From Ottelia alismoides (lineage: Eukaryota; Streptophyta; Magnoliopsida; Alismatales; Hydrocharitaceae): DNA of 64,000 nucleotides. The translations under genes were made by a program, and so were the position numbers. The stretch lies in NCBI GenBank assembly GCA_037367405.1, contig JAZKJV010002611.1, forward strand, positions 1,302,001 to 1,366,000, given 5' to 3'. Below are positions 57,701 through 62,325 of the stretch, piece after piece. The notes beneath the pieces were generated by a model. That model was not told where the DNA came from and did not search any database. It saw nothing but the letters and a program-made list of their open reading frames with translations. Position 1 is the first letter of the stretch, and the number at the start of each line of letters is the position of its first letter.

Positions 57701-58006
57701 ACCGACTAAAGGCCAACTAAATCTGATTAGTCGCTCGATTGCCGATTAATTCTTAGTCAGTGACCCGGTCGACCGAGTACCAAATACCCAAATCTACTAC
57801 CTTGATTCAATCTTCTTACCATAAAGCCTTTTTGTAAAGAAAGCATGTTGAAATTATACAAACATAAATGTTGACATGTAACTAAAGAAAATAGTAGAGT
57901 CGTGATACTTTCTACAATCTTCCCTCTCTTGGCTTAGTTGTGACTCAAGCTCCTGAATATGAATATTAAGTGTATCTGATTCTTGAGCCTTTTCTCTTAG
58001 CTCCAC
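18663..58006 (-). CDS. CCCH zinc-finger/coiled-coil protein gene, 3' portion (six exons, two giant introns)
   Basis: Six exons on the minus strand join into one protein resembling plant proteins annotated as zinc finger CCCH domain-containing protein 13-like. In order they encode a coiled coil ([20 protein letters not shown]), [34 protein letters not shown] with [14 protein letters not shown], a polar linker ([14 protein letters not shown]), [13 protein letters not shown], and an acidic tail [13 protein letters not shown] ending at a stop. Exons: 57909-58006, 57114-57185, 38794-38975, 20160-20345, 18830-19039, 18663-18746. Codon phases agree at every junction except 20160 to 19039. The N-terminal CCCH exons are outside the window. 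In this family the fingers are expected to bind RNA and the C-terminal part to mediate protein contacts; the specific function is unknown. The exons show no internal stops, so the locus looks functional apart from the unexplained junction. Confidence 0.72.
18830..19039 (-). CDS. Penultimate coding exon of the CCCH gene
   Basis: Seventy codons in phase 0, bounded by TTTTCAG and ATTCAG/GTATGG. It encodes [20 protein letters not shown], an acidic stretch ([10 protein letters not shown]), and a hydrophobic/proline segment ([17 protein letters not shown]). The PSTSxAAHAxDD block is conserved in this family. The phase does not follow from the exon at 20160-20345. Confidence 0.78.
19597..19757 (+). 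mobile_element. tRNA-derived SINE, copy 1
   Basis: A B-box-like GGATTCAAATCC lies at about 19630. The 3' part, with AACATGGATTTGAGC, CTACTTATAGTGGGAG and AAGGCTTTGCC, closely matches copy 2 at 52194-52383 (opposite strand). The A box is degenerate. The ending CTTATAGTGGGAGAAGGC resembles the 3' part of plant Au-type SINEs. A possible 13-bp TSD with mismatches starts at 19579 and 19758. It lies in the intron between the 20160 and 19039 exons. Confidence 0.78.
20160..20345 (-). CDS. Internal exon of the CCCH gene (polar linker)
   Basis: 186 bp between ATTGCAG and AAAAG/GTGCTC. It opens with two bases that complete a codon with the single base left by exon 38794-38975, giving [20 protein letters not shown] and then a lysine-rich stretch ([10 protein letters not shown]). 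It ends one base into a codon. The frame has no stops. Confidence 0.75.
21160..21354. mobile_element. hAT-like MITE of the CGAAAT-rich family, copy 1 (195 bp)
   Basis: Exact 8-bp TSD ATCAGTAG at 21152-21159 and 21355-21362. The right end, read inward, is CAAGGGTTTAAATATCGG; the left end is CATCGATTCAGATTTCG. The interior is full of ATTTCG/CGAAAT and ATCGATAC-type palindromes. It has no coding capacity. Confidence 0.85.
22340..23288 (-). pseudogene. Decayed Ty1-copia reverse transcriptase, C-terminal side
   Basis: On the minus strand the frame reads FDTFSPMT (canonical YFDTFSP), then YVEN for YVDD with [15 protein letters not shown], followed by [12 protein letters not shown] and VRLTGKLVF, in the correct order for copia RT. 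The frame is broken by stops. The other side of the RT continues beyond the hAT element at 23289-23780. Confidence 0.72.
23289..23780. mobile_element. hAT-like element with GGGATGCAA termini (492 bp) inserted in a copia RT
   Basis: The left end reads AGGGATGCAAACGG and the right end, inward, TAGGGATGCAACC. An exact 8-bp TSD CCACCCAT flanks it at 23281-23288 and 23781-23788. The interior is AT-rich with many GGATATGG/ATATCC stretches and no open frame. The copia RT frame continues on both sides, which confirms the boundaries. Confidence 0.88.
23789..24060 (-). pseudogene. Copia RT, N-terminal side of the same decayed element
   Basis: The minus strand reads [13 protein letters not shown], the degraded form of the copia [14 protein letters not shown] motif, immediately before FDTFSP on the other side of the hAT insertion. 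Further upstream the sequence loses similarity. Confidence 0.65.
24312..24541. repeat. Two-copy tandem duplication, 119-bp period
   Basis: Units 24312-24430 and 24431-24541 align along their length with a few substitutions; the second lacks about 8 bp. The unit contains TAAAGTAAAGGTAGAGAAG and ACACCCTTCACA. Both units read open on the minus strand, but the predicted peptide is unfamiliar. Confidence 0.85.
24542..26101. other. Intron sequence, possibly part of a MULE-like element
   Basis: No recognisable exon. Between 25,030 and 25,440 the text (AACCCTAAAAACTTTGCAAAC, then a C/T-rich stretch at 25270-25430) resembles the terminus and pyrimidine-rich subterminal region of Mutator-like elements, but no matching second terminus was found. 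Confidence 0.35.
26102..27380 (-). mobile_element. LINE L6: 5'-truncated, decayed L1-clade element
   Basis: A T-run at 26104-26110 marks the 3' poly(A) end on the minus strand. Going upstream, the frame at 26502-26750 ([17 protein letters not shown], then [16 protein letters not shown]) matches the entry to the LINE zf-RVT domain, and 26945-27100 ([10 protein letters not shown], then [14 protein letters not shown]) matches the RT thumb region. Stops and frameshifts are frequent. A hAT-like MITE at 27112-27295 splits the thumb segment. The TSD was not found. Confidence 0.7.
27112..27295. mobile_element. hAT-like MITE of the CGAAAT-rich family, copy 2
   Basis: The right terminus, read inward, is CAAGGTTTTAAATCTCG, matching copies 1 and 3. 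The interior has GAAATTTCGG and CGAAATC repeats. The flanking 8-mers TTTCCCAC (27104-27111) and AATCCCAC (27296-27303) are a probable decayed TSD. LINE coding resumes on both sides. The borders are certain to within 2-3 bp. Confidence 0.75.
27381..28700. repeat. Possible solo LTR or promoter-like repeat
   Basis: From about 27812 the sequence begins TGTAACATCCGAAATCC, like the start of Ty3-gypsy (Tekay/Del-type) LTRs. A TATA-like CTATAAAG lies at 28449, and a diverged second copy of the TATA-proximal C/T-rich segment lies at about 28,720-28,900. No primer site, second LTR or TSD was found. Confidence 0.4.
28701..30735. other. Intron sequence with no recognisable feature
   Basis: AT-rich, no exon-like frame, no element termini recognised. 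Confidence 0.5.
30736..31130. other. Unexplained GC-rich island in the giant intron
   Basis: About 400 bp of clearly GC-rich sequence lies in AT-rich surroundings. It contains an inverted repeat AACTGGGC/GCCCAGTT around 30768-30796, repeated GGATCC-containing hairpin arms, and a recurring TTTTTACG...GAGCTCG module at about 30850 and 30961. No open frame is convincing. Candidates are a structured retroelement leader, a captured gene fragment or organellar DNA. Confidence 0.5.
31131..32388. other. Intron sequence with no recognisable gene
   Basis: AT-rich. A short plus-strand peptide near 31260-31300 contains GGDFNLIR, which resembles the endonuclease motif of LINEs, but there is no other support. 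Confidence 0.4.
32397..32769. mobile_element. hAT-like MITE of the GTCGACTAG-rich family, copy 1 (373 bp)
   Basis: The left end reads TAGTGTTGCAAAAGTCGG and the right end, inward, CATTGTTGCAATTGTCACCG. The flanking 8-mers GGGTCATT (32389-32396) and GGGTCACC (32770-32777) agree at six positions. The right part contains GTCGGACTGACTAATCGG-type text shared with the copies at 57361 and 62326. Confidence 0.75.
33410..33530 (+). pseudogene. LINE L5: C-terminal remnant of ORF2
   Basis: One plus-strand frame from 33422 reads [10 protein letters not shown], then YVENVVHND, then TLLESRLP and a stop. This is the same closing motif as LINE L1 (AIWLARNEHLF, YTENVVSH, ALFNIWESR). Upstream of 33,400 the domain has decayed beyond recognition. 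The 3' tail is duplicated (next entry). Confidence 0.7.
33503..33576. repeat. Tandem direct repeat, 39-bp period, two copies
   Basis: ACTCTCCTTGAGTCAAGGCT followed by CCATAATGCTAAGA occurs at 33503 and again at 33542 with one substitution. It covers the end of the LINE L5 frame. Confidence 0.85.
33639..33652 (+). other. Primer-binding-site-like sequence (initiator Met tRNA)
   Basis: ATGGTATCAGAGCATG is preceded by an A-run and equals the primer site seen in C3 at 42052. A plus-strand copia element could start here, but no LTR pair or convincing gag frame was found downstream. Confidence 0.4.
33660..34976. other. Intron sequence without recognisable genes
   Basis: Short C/T-rich and A-rich stretches with no long frame. 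It may be decayed retrotransposon internal sequence following the primer-site-like motif. Confidence 0.4.
35136..35846 (-). pseudogene. LINE L2 zf-RVT domain
   Basis: A 236-codon open frame with [19 protein letters not shown], then [18 protein letters not shown] and a closing [14 protein letters not shown]. This is the same architecture as the L1 C-terminus and is unusually intact, but the RT upstream is frameshifted. Confidence 0.88.
36299..37392 (-). pseudogene. LINE L2 reverse transcriptase
   Basis: Two overlapping frames carry [42 protein letters not shown] and the catalytic [11 protein letters not shown] at about 36,590-36,620. A frameshift near 36,840 separates the frames. The palm motifs are complete, so the domain was functional before the frameshift. 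Confidence 0.9.
37609..38069. repeat. Three-copy tandem repeat, 158-bp period
   Basis: Units start at 37609, 37767 and 37925. Each contains CCTAGGATTGTGGAAG, then CATATTGCCTTGACCTC, then a variant of CAACCATTGCATGCATCTCC. The third unit is about 148 bp. The array begins only 16 bp from the truncated 5' end of LINE L2. No protein function is suggested. Confidence 0.9.
38794..38975 (-). CDS. Internal exon of the CCCH gene
   Basis: 182 bp between ATGTTTCAG and AGCACAG/GTACTG. The first base completes an arginine codon from exon 57114-57185. The exon then encodes [40 protein letters not shown] and a basic stretch ([10 protein letters not shown]). These blocks are strongly conserved in the plant family. 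It sits alone between two introns of about 18 kb. Confidence 0.85.
39005..39872. other. Intron sequence without recognisable elements
   Basis: AT-rich, with short microsatellite-like TATGTATA stretches near 39,690. No coding signal. Confidence 0.5.
39873..40023 (-). repeat. C1 3' LTR
   Basis: 151 bp. On the minus strand it runs from TGCCAGAAATTACG to a TACA end and aligns with 50274-50431 over its length (shared ATTTTGTTCTTTTGAGCTC-like and ATAAGGACC segments). Confidence 0.85.
40195..40564 (-). pseudogene. C1 RNase H domain
   Basis: Minus-strand frames read [19 protein letters not shown] (copia DADWAGxxxDRRSTSGY), then [13 protein letters not shown] and, after a break, [25 protein letters not shown] and DCYFVRD. 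The first catalytic aspartate is replaced (NVD). It degrades the RNA strand during reverse transcription. Confidence 0.82.
40592..41510 (-). pseudogene. C1 reverse transcriptase
   Basis: From the C3 insertion point leftwards: [11 protein letters not shown], then RCIFTTK, the palm motif VYVDDMV at 40972-40986, [20 protein letters not shown]. Motif order and spacing are those of copia RT. Frame breaks and TGA/TAG codons occur. Confidence 0.85.
41511..41515. repeat. Left TSD of C3 (CCTTT)
   Basis: CCTTT here and at 43962-43966. Confidence 0.9.
41516..42049 (+). repeat. C3 5' LTR (534 bp)
   Basis: Differs from the 3' LTR at seven positions that I could find by eye. A TATA-like CTTATATAAAGGG is at 41811-41823. 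It contains the palindrome GATCACATGTGATC at 41640-41653. Confidence 0.95.
42052..42063 (+). other. C3 primer-binding site (initiator Met tRNA)
   Basis: TGGTATCAGAGC, complementary to the 3' end of initiator methionine tRNA. The next base begins the ATG of the gag-like frame. Confidence 0.9.
42064..42900 (+). CDS. C3 gag-like protein (278 residues, intact)
   Basis: The ATG follows the primer site directly. The frame stays open upstream into the LTR, but a start there would lie inside regulatory sequence. The N-terminus is Ser/Arg/His-rich ([20 protein letters not shown]). A helical segment, [27 protein letters not shown] at about residues 42-68, resembles the coiled start of plant gag proteins; written short: [10 protein letters not shown]. 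Then come degenerate 20-25-residue repeats ([33 protein letters not shown]) and a long proline-rich tail. There is no zinc knuckle. It may package element RNA. The intact frame fits a recent insertion. Confidence 0.75.
   Translation: MAARSSSRSNDPSRRSHQHHRSSEQTRRAISTIDAYNKETEHMIRDLQTNFQSMFRDLMANFEAFRDAQTKPPPVEAAAASFDEENIAVEDEPAAVQIFEEENFAVYDKPTAVQAISEEKNAETPAVQVISDLENPLKPIFDPSAAFLRTSAVVPGPPAAPLAPSTPAAKPPSPPAAPPATPNPPATQLQPQLAPPTPSSPPPRSPIPIQTSKPRRPTLQPRLTAPPLLLHPSHDPATLPSFPTTAALHARFPPSPRPSRVPPLPRVARATQPPPLRR
42901..43427 (+). other. C3 internal region downstream of the gag-like frame, with polypurine tract
   Basis: A second frame (42952-43341) is rich in Lys/Arg/Gly and unlike known pol proteins. 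The polypurine tract AAAGCGGAGGAGAG at 43413-43426 primes plus-strand synthesis next to the 3' LTR. Confidence 0.6.
43428..43961 (+). repeat. C3 3' LTR (534 bp)
   Basis: Nearly identical to 41516-42049; carries the palindrome GATCGCATGCGATC at 43552-43565. Confidence 0.95.
43962..43966. repeat. Right TSD of C3 (CCTTT)
   Basis: Matches 41511-41515. Confidence 0.9.
43967..44900 (-). pseudogene. C1 integrase core end and C-terminal domain
   Basis: The 220-codon frame starts [20 protein letters not shown], then [26 protein letters not shown] and [10 protein letters not shown], the copia GKGK-region signatures. Upstream (44,640-44,880) are LRVHPK-style remnants of DNALEFT and [10 protein letters not shown], from the catalytic core with its conserved Asp and Glu. 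The C3 insertion follows YGW. Integrase inserts the cDNA copy. Confidence 0.85.
44950..45426 (-). pseudogene. C1 GAG-pre-integrase and integrase zinc-binding segment
   Basis: Minus-strand text reads [27 protein letters not shown], then [12 protein letters not shown] and [20 protein letters not shown]. This is the HLRLGH ... C-x2-C zinc-binding block of copia integrase. A frameshift separates it from the core. It ends at the C2 insertion. Confidence 0.83.
45427..45431. repeat. Left TSD of C2 (ATCCA)
   Basis: Compare ATCCC at 48000-48004; four of five bases agree. Confidence 0.6.
45432..45762 (-). repeat. C2 3' LTR
   Basis: Aligns to 47728-47999 from TATTGAAATCTAAGAAGC to about GGTAATTGGA; the outer end is diverged, so the right limit is approximate. 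Confidence 0.75.
46371..46690 (-). mobile_element. LINE L3: strongly 5'-truncated fragment inside C2
   Basis: T's at 46373-46380 are its poly(A) tail. The following GATGTCAAAACGGGTGAGTC matches the L1 3' end, and the frame up to 46649 ends [32 protein letters not shown], the closing motif of L1. Only about 300 bp survive. A 3' hairpin like that of L1 is at 46394-46417. The TSD was not identified. Confidence 0.88.
46394..46417 (-). other. 3'-terminal stem-loop of LINE L3
   Basis: Outer stem GTGA/TCAC (46394-46397 with 46414-46417), one unpaired base at 46398, inner stem TCCCC/GGGGA. Same architecture as 9634-9657 with a changed inner stem. Confidence 0.65.
46740..47470. other. GC-rich internal region of C2
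   Basis: Frames on both strands (for example 46809-47123 plus, 47190-47558 plus) predict Gly/Arg-rich proteins without known domains. It may be a captured host fragment or a long leader; no match can be named. Confidence 0.4.
47728..47999 (-). repeat. C2 5' LTR (272 bp)
   Basis: Perfect terminal inverted repeat TGTTGAA/TTCAACA. Adjacent primer site on the left (47708-47727). Confidence 0.88.
48000..48291 (-). pseudogene. C1 protease region
   Basis: The minus-strand frame 48057-48341 ends ...[21 protein letters not shown]. The canonical copia protease motif is WIIDSGASxHM; here Ser is replaced by Tyr. Protease cleaves the polyprotein. Downstream the frame continues as VRVANGD up to the C2 insertion. 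Confidence 0.82.
48292..49271. mobile_element. TIR element with GAGGCG-rich ends (about 980 bp) in the C1 gag
   Basis: The left end contains GCCTCGAGGCGGTCGAAGCG and the right end, read inward, GCCTCGAGGCGGTCGAGGTG; both lie next to GAAAAAAC. The C1 zinc-knuckle region continues on both sides (W-H before, KPYQRS after). The interior is AT-rich and non-coding. No clear TSD, so the superfamily is unassigned (hAT-like suspected). Confidence 0.65.
49272..49720 (-). pseudogene. C1 gag
   Basis: Frames broken by stops read [52 protein letters not shown]. This is the copia gag domain pattern (W-x-xxVxSWLLNSM ... xxxTAKEIWxxLxxxY). It forms the particle around element RNA. Confidence 0.72.
49721..50259 (-). 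other. C1 leader or unidentified insertion between gag and primer site
   Basis: GC-rich, with repeated CTGGAGG/CCTCCAGG-like and GACCCACCTGG segments; no protein similarity recognised. Confidence 0.4.
50260..50273 (-). other. C1 primer-binding site
   Basis: The minus strand reads TGGTATCGGAGCAA immediately after the 5' LTR; iMet-type with one difference from TGGTATCAGAGC. Confidence 0.85.
50274..50431 (-). repeat. C1 5' LTR (158 bp)
   Basis: Minus strand starts TGTTAGAGGTTACG and ends TTTTCCACA. Pairs with 39873-40023. Confidence 0.87.
50432..51790. other. Intron sequence without recognisable elements
   Basis: AT-rich. No open frame with similarity, no clear repeat borders. Confidence 0.5.
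51791..51990. mobile_element. hAT-like terminus of the GCATATGC/CCGCATAC family
   Basis: Starts CAGTGTTCAGGAAATCGG, like the element at 55100, and contains CCGCATATGCCCC and CCCCGCATACTG. The other end was not found, so the extent is a minimum. Related GCATATGC-rich text recurs near 53,430-53,520. Confidence 0.5.
52194..52383 (-). mobile_element. tRNA-derived SINE, copy 2, with exact 14-bp TSD
   Basis: On the minus strand, box A TGGTCTAGTGG and box B GGTTCAAATCC form an internal RNA polymerase III promoter. A unique 3' part with AACATGGATTTGAGC and CTACTTATAGTGGGAGAAGG follows. The flanks TTATTATGAATCAT at 52180-52193 and 52384-52397 are identical, as expected for LINE-mobilised insertion. 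It shares its 3' part with SINE copy 1. Confidence 0.93.
52398..53656. other. Intron sequence without recognisable genes
   Basis: AT-rich; contains GCATAT-rich text near 53,430-53,520 and a short ACAC run near 53,589. Nothing else recognised. Confidence 0.45.
54780..55874. mobile_element. hAT-like element with CGGTGTTCGG/CAAGGTTCAG ends
   Basis: The left end is CGGTGTTCGGAAATG and the right end, inward, CAAGGTTCAGAAAGTC. The 8-mers TGGGCAGA (54772-54779) and TGGGTAGA (55875-55882) differ at one position. The interior has CGCATATGCGG and CCGCATAG-type text. It contains the hAT element 55100-55522. Confidence 0.75.
55100..55522. mobile_element. hAT-like element rich in CCGCATACTCGGCC (423 bp), nested
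   Basis: The left end is CAGTGTTCAGAAAAG and the right end, inward, CAATGTTCAGGATGG. TSD CCAATAAT/CCAATAAC (55092-55099, 55523-55530), one mismatch. The interior carries many copies of CCGCATACTC and GGCCGAGTA in both orientations, suggesting expansion of a short binding-site-like unit. Confidence 0.85.
56575..56798. mobile_element. hAT-like MITE of the CGAAAT-rich family, copy 3 (224 bp)
   Basis: A 10-bp direct repeat GGATAAGCTA flanks it exactly (56565-56574, 56799-56808), including the 8-bp TSD. The left end AAGGCCCTAAATGTCGG pairs with the right end, inward, CATGGCCTCAAATTTCAG. The interior is built of ATTTCGGT/ACCGAAAT variants. Confidence 0.85.
57114..57185 (-). CDS. Internal exon of the CCCH gene with a GC donor
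   Basis: 72 bp between TCCTTACAG and AAAGAG/GCATGT. Encodes [20 protein letters not shown], then ELKR with the last codon split. The motif KKFVKAxxRYxRxQDELKR is conserved in the plant CCCH family. There is no alternative GT that keeps the frame and protein. Confidence 0.83.
57361..57804. mobile_element. hAT-like MITE of the GTCGACTAG-rich family, copy 2 (444 bp)
   Basis: Exact 8-bp TSD ATTCAATC (57353-57360, 57805-57812). The left end CGGTGTTGTAAAAGTCGG pairs with the right end, inward, CAAGGTAGTAGATTTGGG. It lies in the short intron between the two upstream exons of the CCCH gene. Confidence 0.9.
57909..58006 (-). CDS. Most upstream visible exon of the CCCH gene (coiled coil)
   Basis: 98 bp between TTTCTATAG and AGAAA/GTATCA. 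It starts in phase 0 and ends two bases into a lysine codon that the next exon completes. Encodes [20 protein letters not shown] and [13 protein letters not shown], a heptad-like charged helix. Earlier exons were not found up to 64,000. Confidence 0.82.
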
Positions 58007-58850
58007 CTATAGAAACCACAGAACATCAACAAAAGAAGAAATTAGAATACTGTAAATACACCATGATTACAATAAAACTGAGCAATGAAAGATAGGTACA
58101 TGAAGATTGAGACTGAAAACTGAGAACCAGCAAAAAATATACTAAGGATCTGAAACTCAGAAAAAGGGCACCTTCTCAAGCATTTAAAAATTTAACAGAT
58201 GGGTGCCCAAGAGTAAGTACCTTAATGCATGCTTCTAGCAGACAATATTTTTATTGGACATGGCATAGGAAACTTGACTACTCACTTGTGCACAGTCGAG
58301 GAAAGTAAGGGTTTCGGGCTAAGTACAAAATGATCGAATGTGGAATAAAAATCAATGTAGGGAGGTATGATAAAGATTAAAGTTAGAATGCATAGCATTC
58401 TGAAGGATGTGTTACATACTACAGATTCATTTTTCAAAAGCAGAGAAAATGGCAGAGATGTGCCTTAAAGACAAGCTAGCTTGTTACAGTCTTACAATAT
58501 AAAAGTTGCCAAATAATGAAATTAAGAGCAGCTCGAATTGGTTTTTGAGACAGAATTTGACGACAAAAAAATAGGGACAGCGCTATTTAAACCATGACCC
58601 TGAAAACTTTTGCAATTACATGACAACCCCTGCAATCTTTATACGGAAAAATAATTACATGTGACTCATGTAATATTGATGCATTTAGCACATAAGCCCA
58701 TGCCGTCAACTTATTCCACTACCTTGACTATCCTCGAGTTAATCTAATCAAACAGACATCAAAACACAATTTAGTGGTTGTCTTGAAAGTTTGAAGTTAT
58801 TTCTTTCAACTGTCTTTGCCTTCCCTCACCTCCAACCTTCACCACCCGTT
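58007..58850. other. Intron sequence without recognisable features
   Basis: AT-rich, no exon-like frame of the CCCH family, no element borders seen. Confidence 0.5.
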
Positions 58851-58851
58851 C

Positions 58852-59367
58852 TCAGGAGGCGTAACACAGTGATCCTCCCCAAGGTCCAGCCTTCACTGTT
58901 CTACCAACCTCGTCGAGCTTAAGTTTGTTGATCAGATCGCATGCCGCCCCTATGCAACCCTCCTCAACCTCGAGCACCTTCGCCACCTCAAACCCTCGGA
59001 CTTCGATGGCCCAATATGAGCACCACTCCTTACAGAGGGAATGAAATTCATCTAAGTGTTCACCTAAACACCACCACTTAACTCCATCTATTGCAATCAT
59101 GGTTTTCAAAAGGCGAGACATGGTATTTATATGTTTGTGAATCTTTGGATAAGAAAAGAGAAGAGAGAGGAGAAGAGAAATGAATGAGAAGCGGGTGCAT
59201 CCGCATGAGAAGGTTCTTGATGTGGGTCTACATAGAAGGATTCTGACAAAAGGGGCGAGAGTTGGAGGAGTGCCGGCATATCGAAGGAGAAAGAGATTGA
59301 GGGAGTATGGCGGGAGGTTAGCTATCGGAAGACATGACCCCAGGACCCAGTGTTCTGGCTGCAACAT
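58852..59367 (-). other. Unrecognised 171-codon open frame
   Basis: The C-terminal half (WWCLGEHLDEFHSLCKEW, then GFEVAKVLEVEEGCIGAACD) looks protein-like and acidic. I cannot assign a family. It overlaps the start of a plus-strand LINE and may be a retroelement ORF1 remnant on the other strand. Confidence 0.3.
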
Positions 59368-62317
59368 CCTTGGTCATTGTGTGGCAAAGTGTTCCGGACC
59401 AATTCGCTGATTGTCCTGTGGTGGCTCAGGCCATCATCAGGATTTATGTTGTGAAAGTCAAGGTAGAGGAAGGCTGAAGAAAAGGGTGTTGTCGCAGCCC
59501 CCTCAACCCATCGAAGCTATATTGTGGCAAGGGAGTGGGGAGGAGTGATATGCCATACGCAAAGGTGGTGAAGGGAGGTTCCTTCAGTCCAAGACAGAGT
59601 GTGATGGAAGGTTTGATGTCGGGTGCCGGTCTTCTCATTGGTCCGTTTGTTTCAAATGATGTTGACATCTCTCTCAAAGCCCGAAGTTCCTGAACAGTTC
59701 AGGAGTTCGATTGCAGCGAATGTAATTGCTATTGATGATCTTACTATTTGTGCAAAAGGATTCACATGTTCAGAGAAGGGTTTATTGATGGAAGCTCGTT
59801 TGGCCCACAATCGTAATAGATGGAGGGAAACAAGATTCATGGACGAGAAAGTGACAGAGTGGAAACGTGTTATTCTTCAGATTGCCAGAGACATGATCCT
59901 CTCCAGAGATCTCGATTTGATGAAGGTTTACCTAAGAGAGTTGGGCGAGGTCTTGGAGATTTTGTAGATGGCACTCTTCTAGTCTGACGTAGACTTTATG
60001 CTCATCATCACGTTTTTTTTGAAGAGGAATCCCTGTCGCCATCATCGTATTGGGTGGTACTTCACCGATGCAAATTTTGTTCACTACAGGTCGACCCTAT
60101 GATTTTCGGCTCACAAATTGAAGAGGAATCGCCATCGCCGCCACCGCATGTGTTGTAGATGATGATGATGGTGATTTTCTGCCGAACACATGGGAGTAGT
60201 TTCTGCAGTAGTCCATGTGAAGGGAAGGCAGAGTGTGATGATAAGGATCCAGTGATGAGTTGAGGATGCCGATGAAGATGACCGTTGTTGGAGAAAAAAT
60301 GGGGGAATCGATCCCAGATTTAGTGAAGGCAACTTTGGGGTTTTCAAATCCGGTTGTCCCAAGGGCGGAGATTGGGGGGGCTTTGAAGATGGAAACTCAA
60401 GGAATCTAGGGTGTTAGGGCTGAAGGGGATCCCAAAGGACATCAGGGCCTTTCTGTCTCTTGAAATGAATCCAAAGAAGCCAATCGAATAAGAAGTCCAA
60501 TTAAAGGATTCGGTTTTCTCCCGTGAGTGTGGGAACTCGTGACGAAGAGATTGCCTGACTAAGGTGCCCACTGGGGAATCATTAGAGGGAGCCCACGAAA
60601 AGGAGCTAGTTATTTGCAGTGTTGGCATGGATTGCGAGTTGTTGGATCCAAAAAGCGTATCAATTCTGGAAGTGGCAAGTTCGTCGGGCGAGTTTATACA
60701 CCGGGCAAGTCCTGGGGGTATTGTTGATGCCGGGGATGACCCATCGGTCGTGGACACACTTGGCGAGGCAAAGCCCTCTCTACTGTCTTTAAGCATCCGA
60801 CGCCGACATCGATTGCTACCTCGACAACTTCCAAGGTCTAGGAGAAGGGGGATCATCCCTTTGGGAGAGCAAAGAGGTACGATCCAAGGAAGCATAAGGG
60901 TCCAACCTATGTTTCCGAGGCTGATGGGCAGATTATCTATGAGAGACGGGTACATATGACATCTTCTGCAGATGATATACCTACAGCAGACATTGGTATA
61001 GATGTAGTCTGATATTGAGGCAGCAATCCCTTTTACCACACAATCTCTTGCAGAAAATGGGGAGTATAGGGGAATGATGGCCACTGTCAGGAGTGGTGCG
61101 CATCACATGGCCGATCAATGTTTCTTGATGGAGAGTTCTAGATAGAGGTTCTTGATGCGATGGACTACAGGTACACAAGGAGGAGCTTGGGGTCATGTTT
61201 GAGGCTGGTTCAATTTCCAGGCCTAGTGGAGTTGCTAGAGGCTTACCCTATGGAGTGTGTCTCATCATGCCCAAGATCTAGATTTCATCACGAGTCCATA
61301 GTGTGCGAGTTTGGGGAGAGCTGTGTAATTCACTTTCTTCAGATTTGAGAGATCGTGGCTTCTGAAGGAGGGTATCGGGGAACAGGTGATCGAGTTGTGG
61401 ACATTTGAAAGGGTGATTTATCAACAAGATCGTACCAAAATGTGGCTTTTAACAAAAGGCATCGAAAGTTGATTTCCAGTGTTATAGTGAACACAGTGTG
61501 TGTTGAAGGAGACAGACGAATGGGTAAAATAAGATTTAACGACTACTAATCTACTACGAGCAGGGACGGACATAGAGAGTGGTGTAGGCTGGGTACGAGA
61601 GCCACATCCATTTCTTCTCTTCAGGACATGCATGTGGTATGGGATATTCAGAGGGAGGAGATATGAGCAGTGGCAGTGGACTTAAATGTGGATGGGGCTC
61701 TAGGATCAGACGTTTCTTGATTTTTTCTATCGAGAATTCTAGGACGGGTCGATGATGATGAGGTGGCTCTAATGAAGGAATTAACATAAAGAAATGATGC
61801 TTTGACAAAGTTAACAAGGCACTTTTATTCCTTCTTCCAAAAAATAAGAGGTCTCAAAACTGGAGGAAGACTATCTTCCTATTGCATCGTCGAATGCTAT
61901 TTACCTCATAGGTGGCCAAGGTTCTGGCCAACAAAGTCAGAGGTGTTATAGATGAAATCATATCCCCAATGCAACCTGCTTTTGTCCTCGATATACAGAT
62001 CTTGGATTGCATTGTGATAGGTATGGAAATGGTGATGAACAGGAAGAGAAACATACAAGTGGGTTGATGTGAAAGGTCGATTTTCTAAAAGATTATGATT
62101 GTAGAGAGGCATTTTTTGTCTGCTCGAGCAAGAAAAGGCTTTGAAGATTTGTGGATTTTATCGATGAAGAGATGTGTTACAATGACAACATATGTCGTTC
62201 TAGTTAATGGATGGATGTTATGATGGTGGTTTCTTTCCACCGCAAAGAGTTGCCTGATTTGGGTTCCCTCTGGAATTTTTAATCTTTGTTTTGGCAATTG
62301 ATGTCCTTGTCTGCATG
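59180..62317 (+). mobile_element. LINE L4: decayed L1-clade element on the plus strand
   Basis: A zinc knuckle CSGCNILGHCVAKC lies near 59350, with a second Cys/His cluster (CGGSGHHQDLC) after a break, as in LINE ORF1. Near 61,335-61,400 the endonuclease C-terminus reads FERSWLLKEGIGEQVIELW, like FERSWMLEEGFKELV in L1. From 61,780 the RT starts with DKVNKALLFLLPKN and reaches AFVLDIQ and VVLVNGW. Stops are frequent. A hAT at 62326-63160 interrupts the RT before the YADD box. Confidence 0.75.
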
Positions 62318-62325
62318 GTGAAGCA

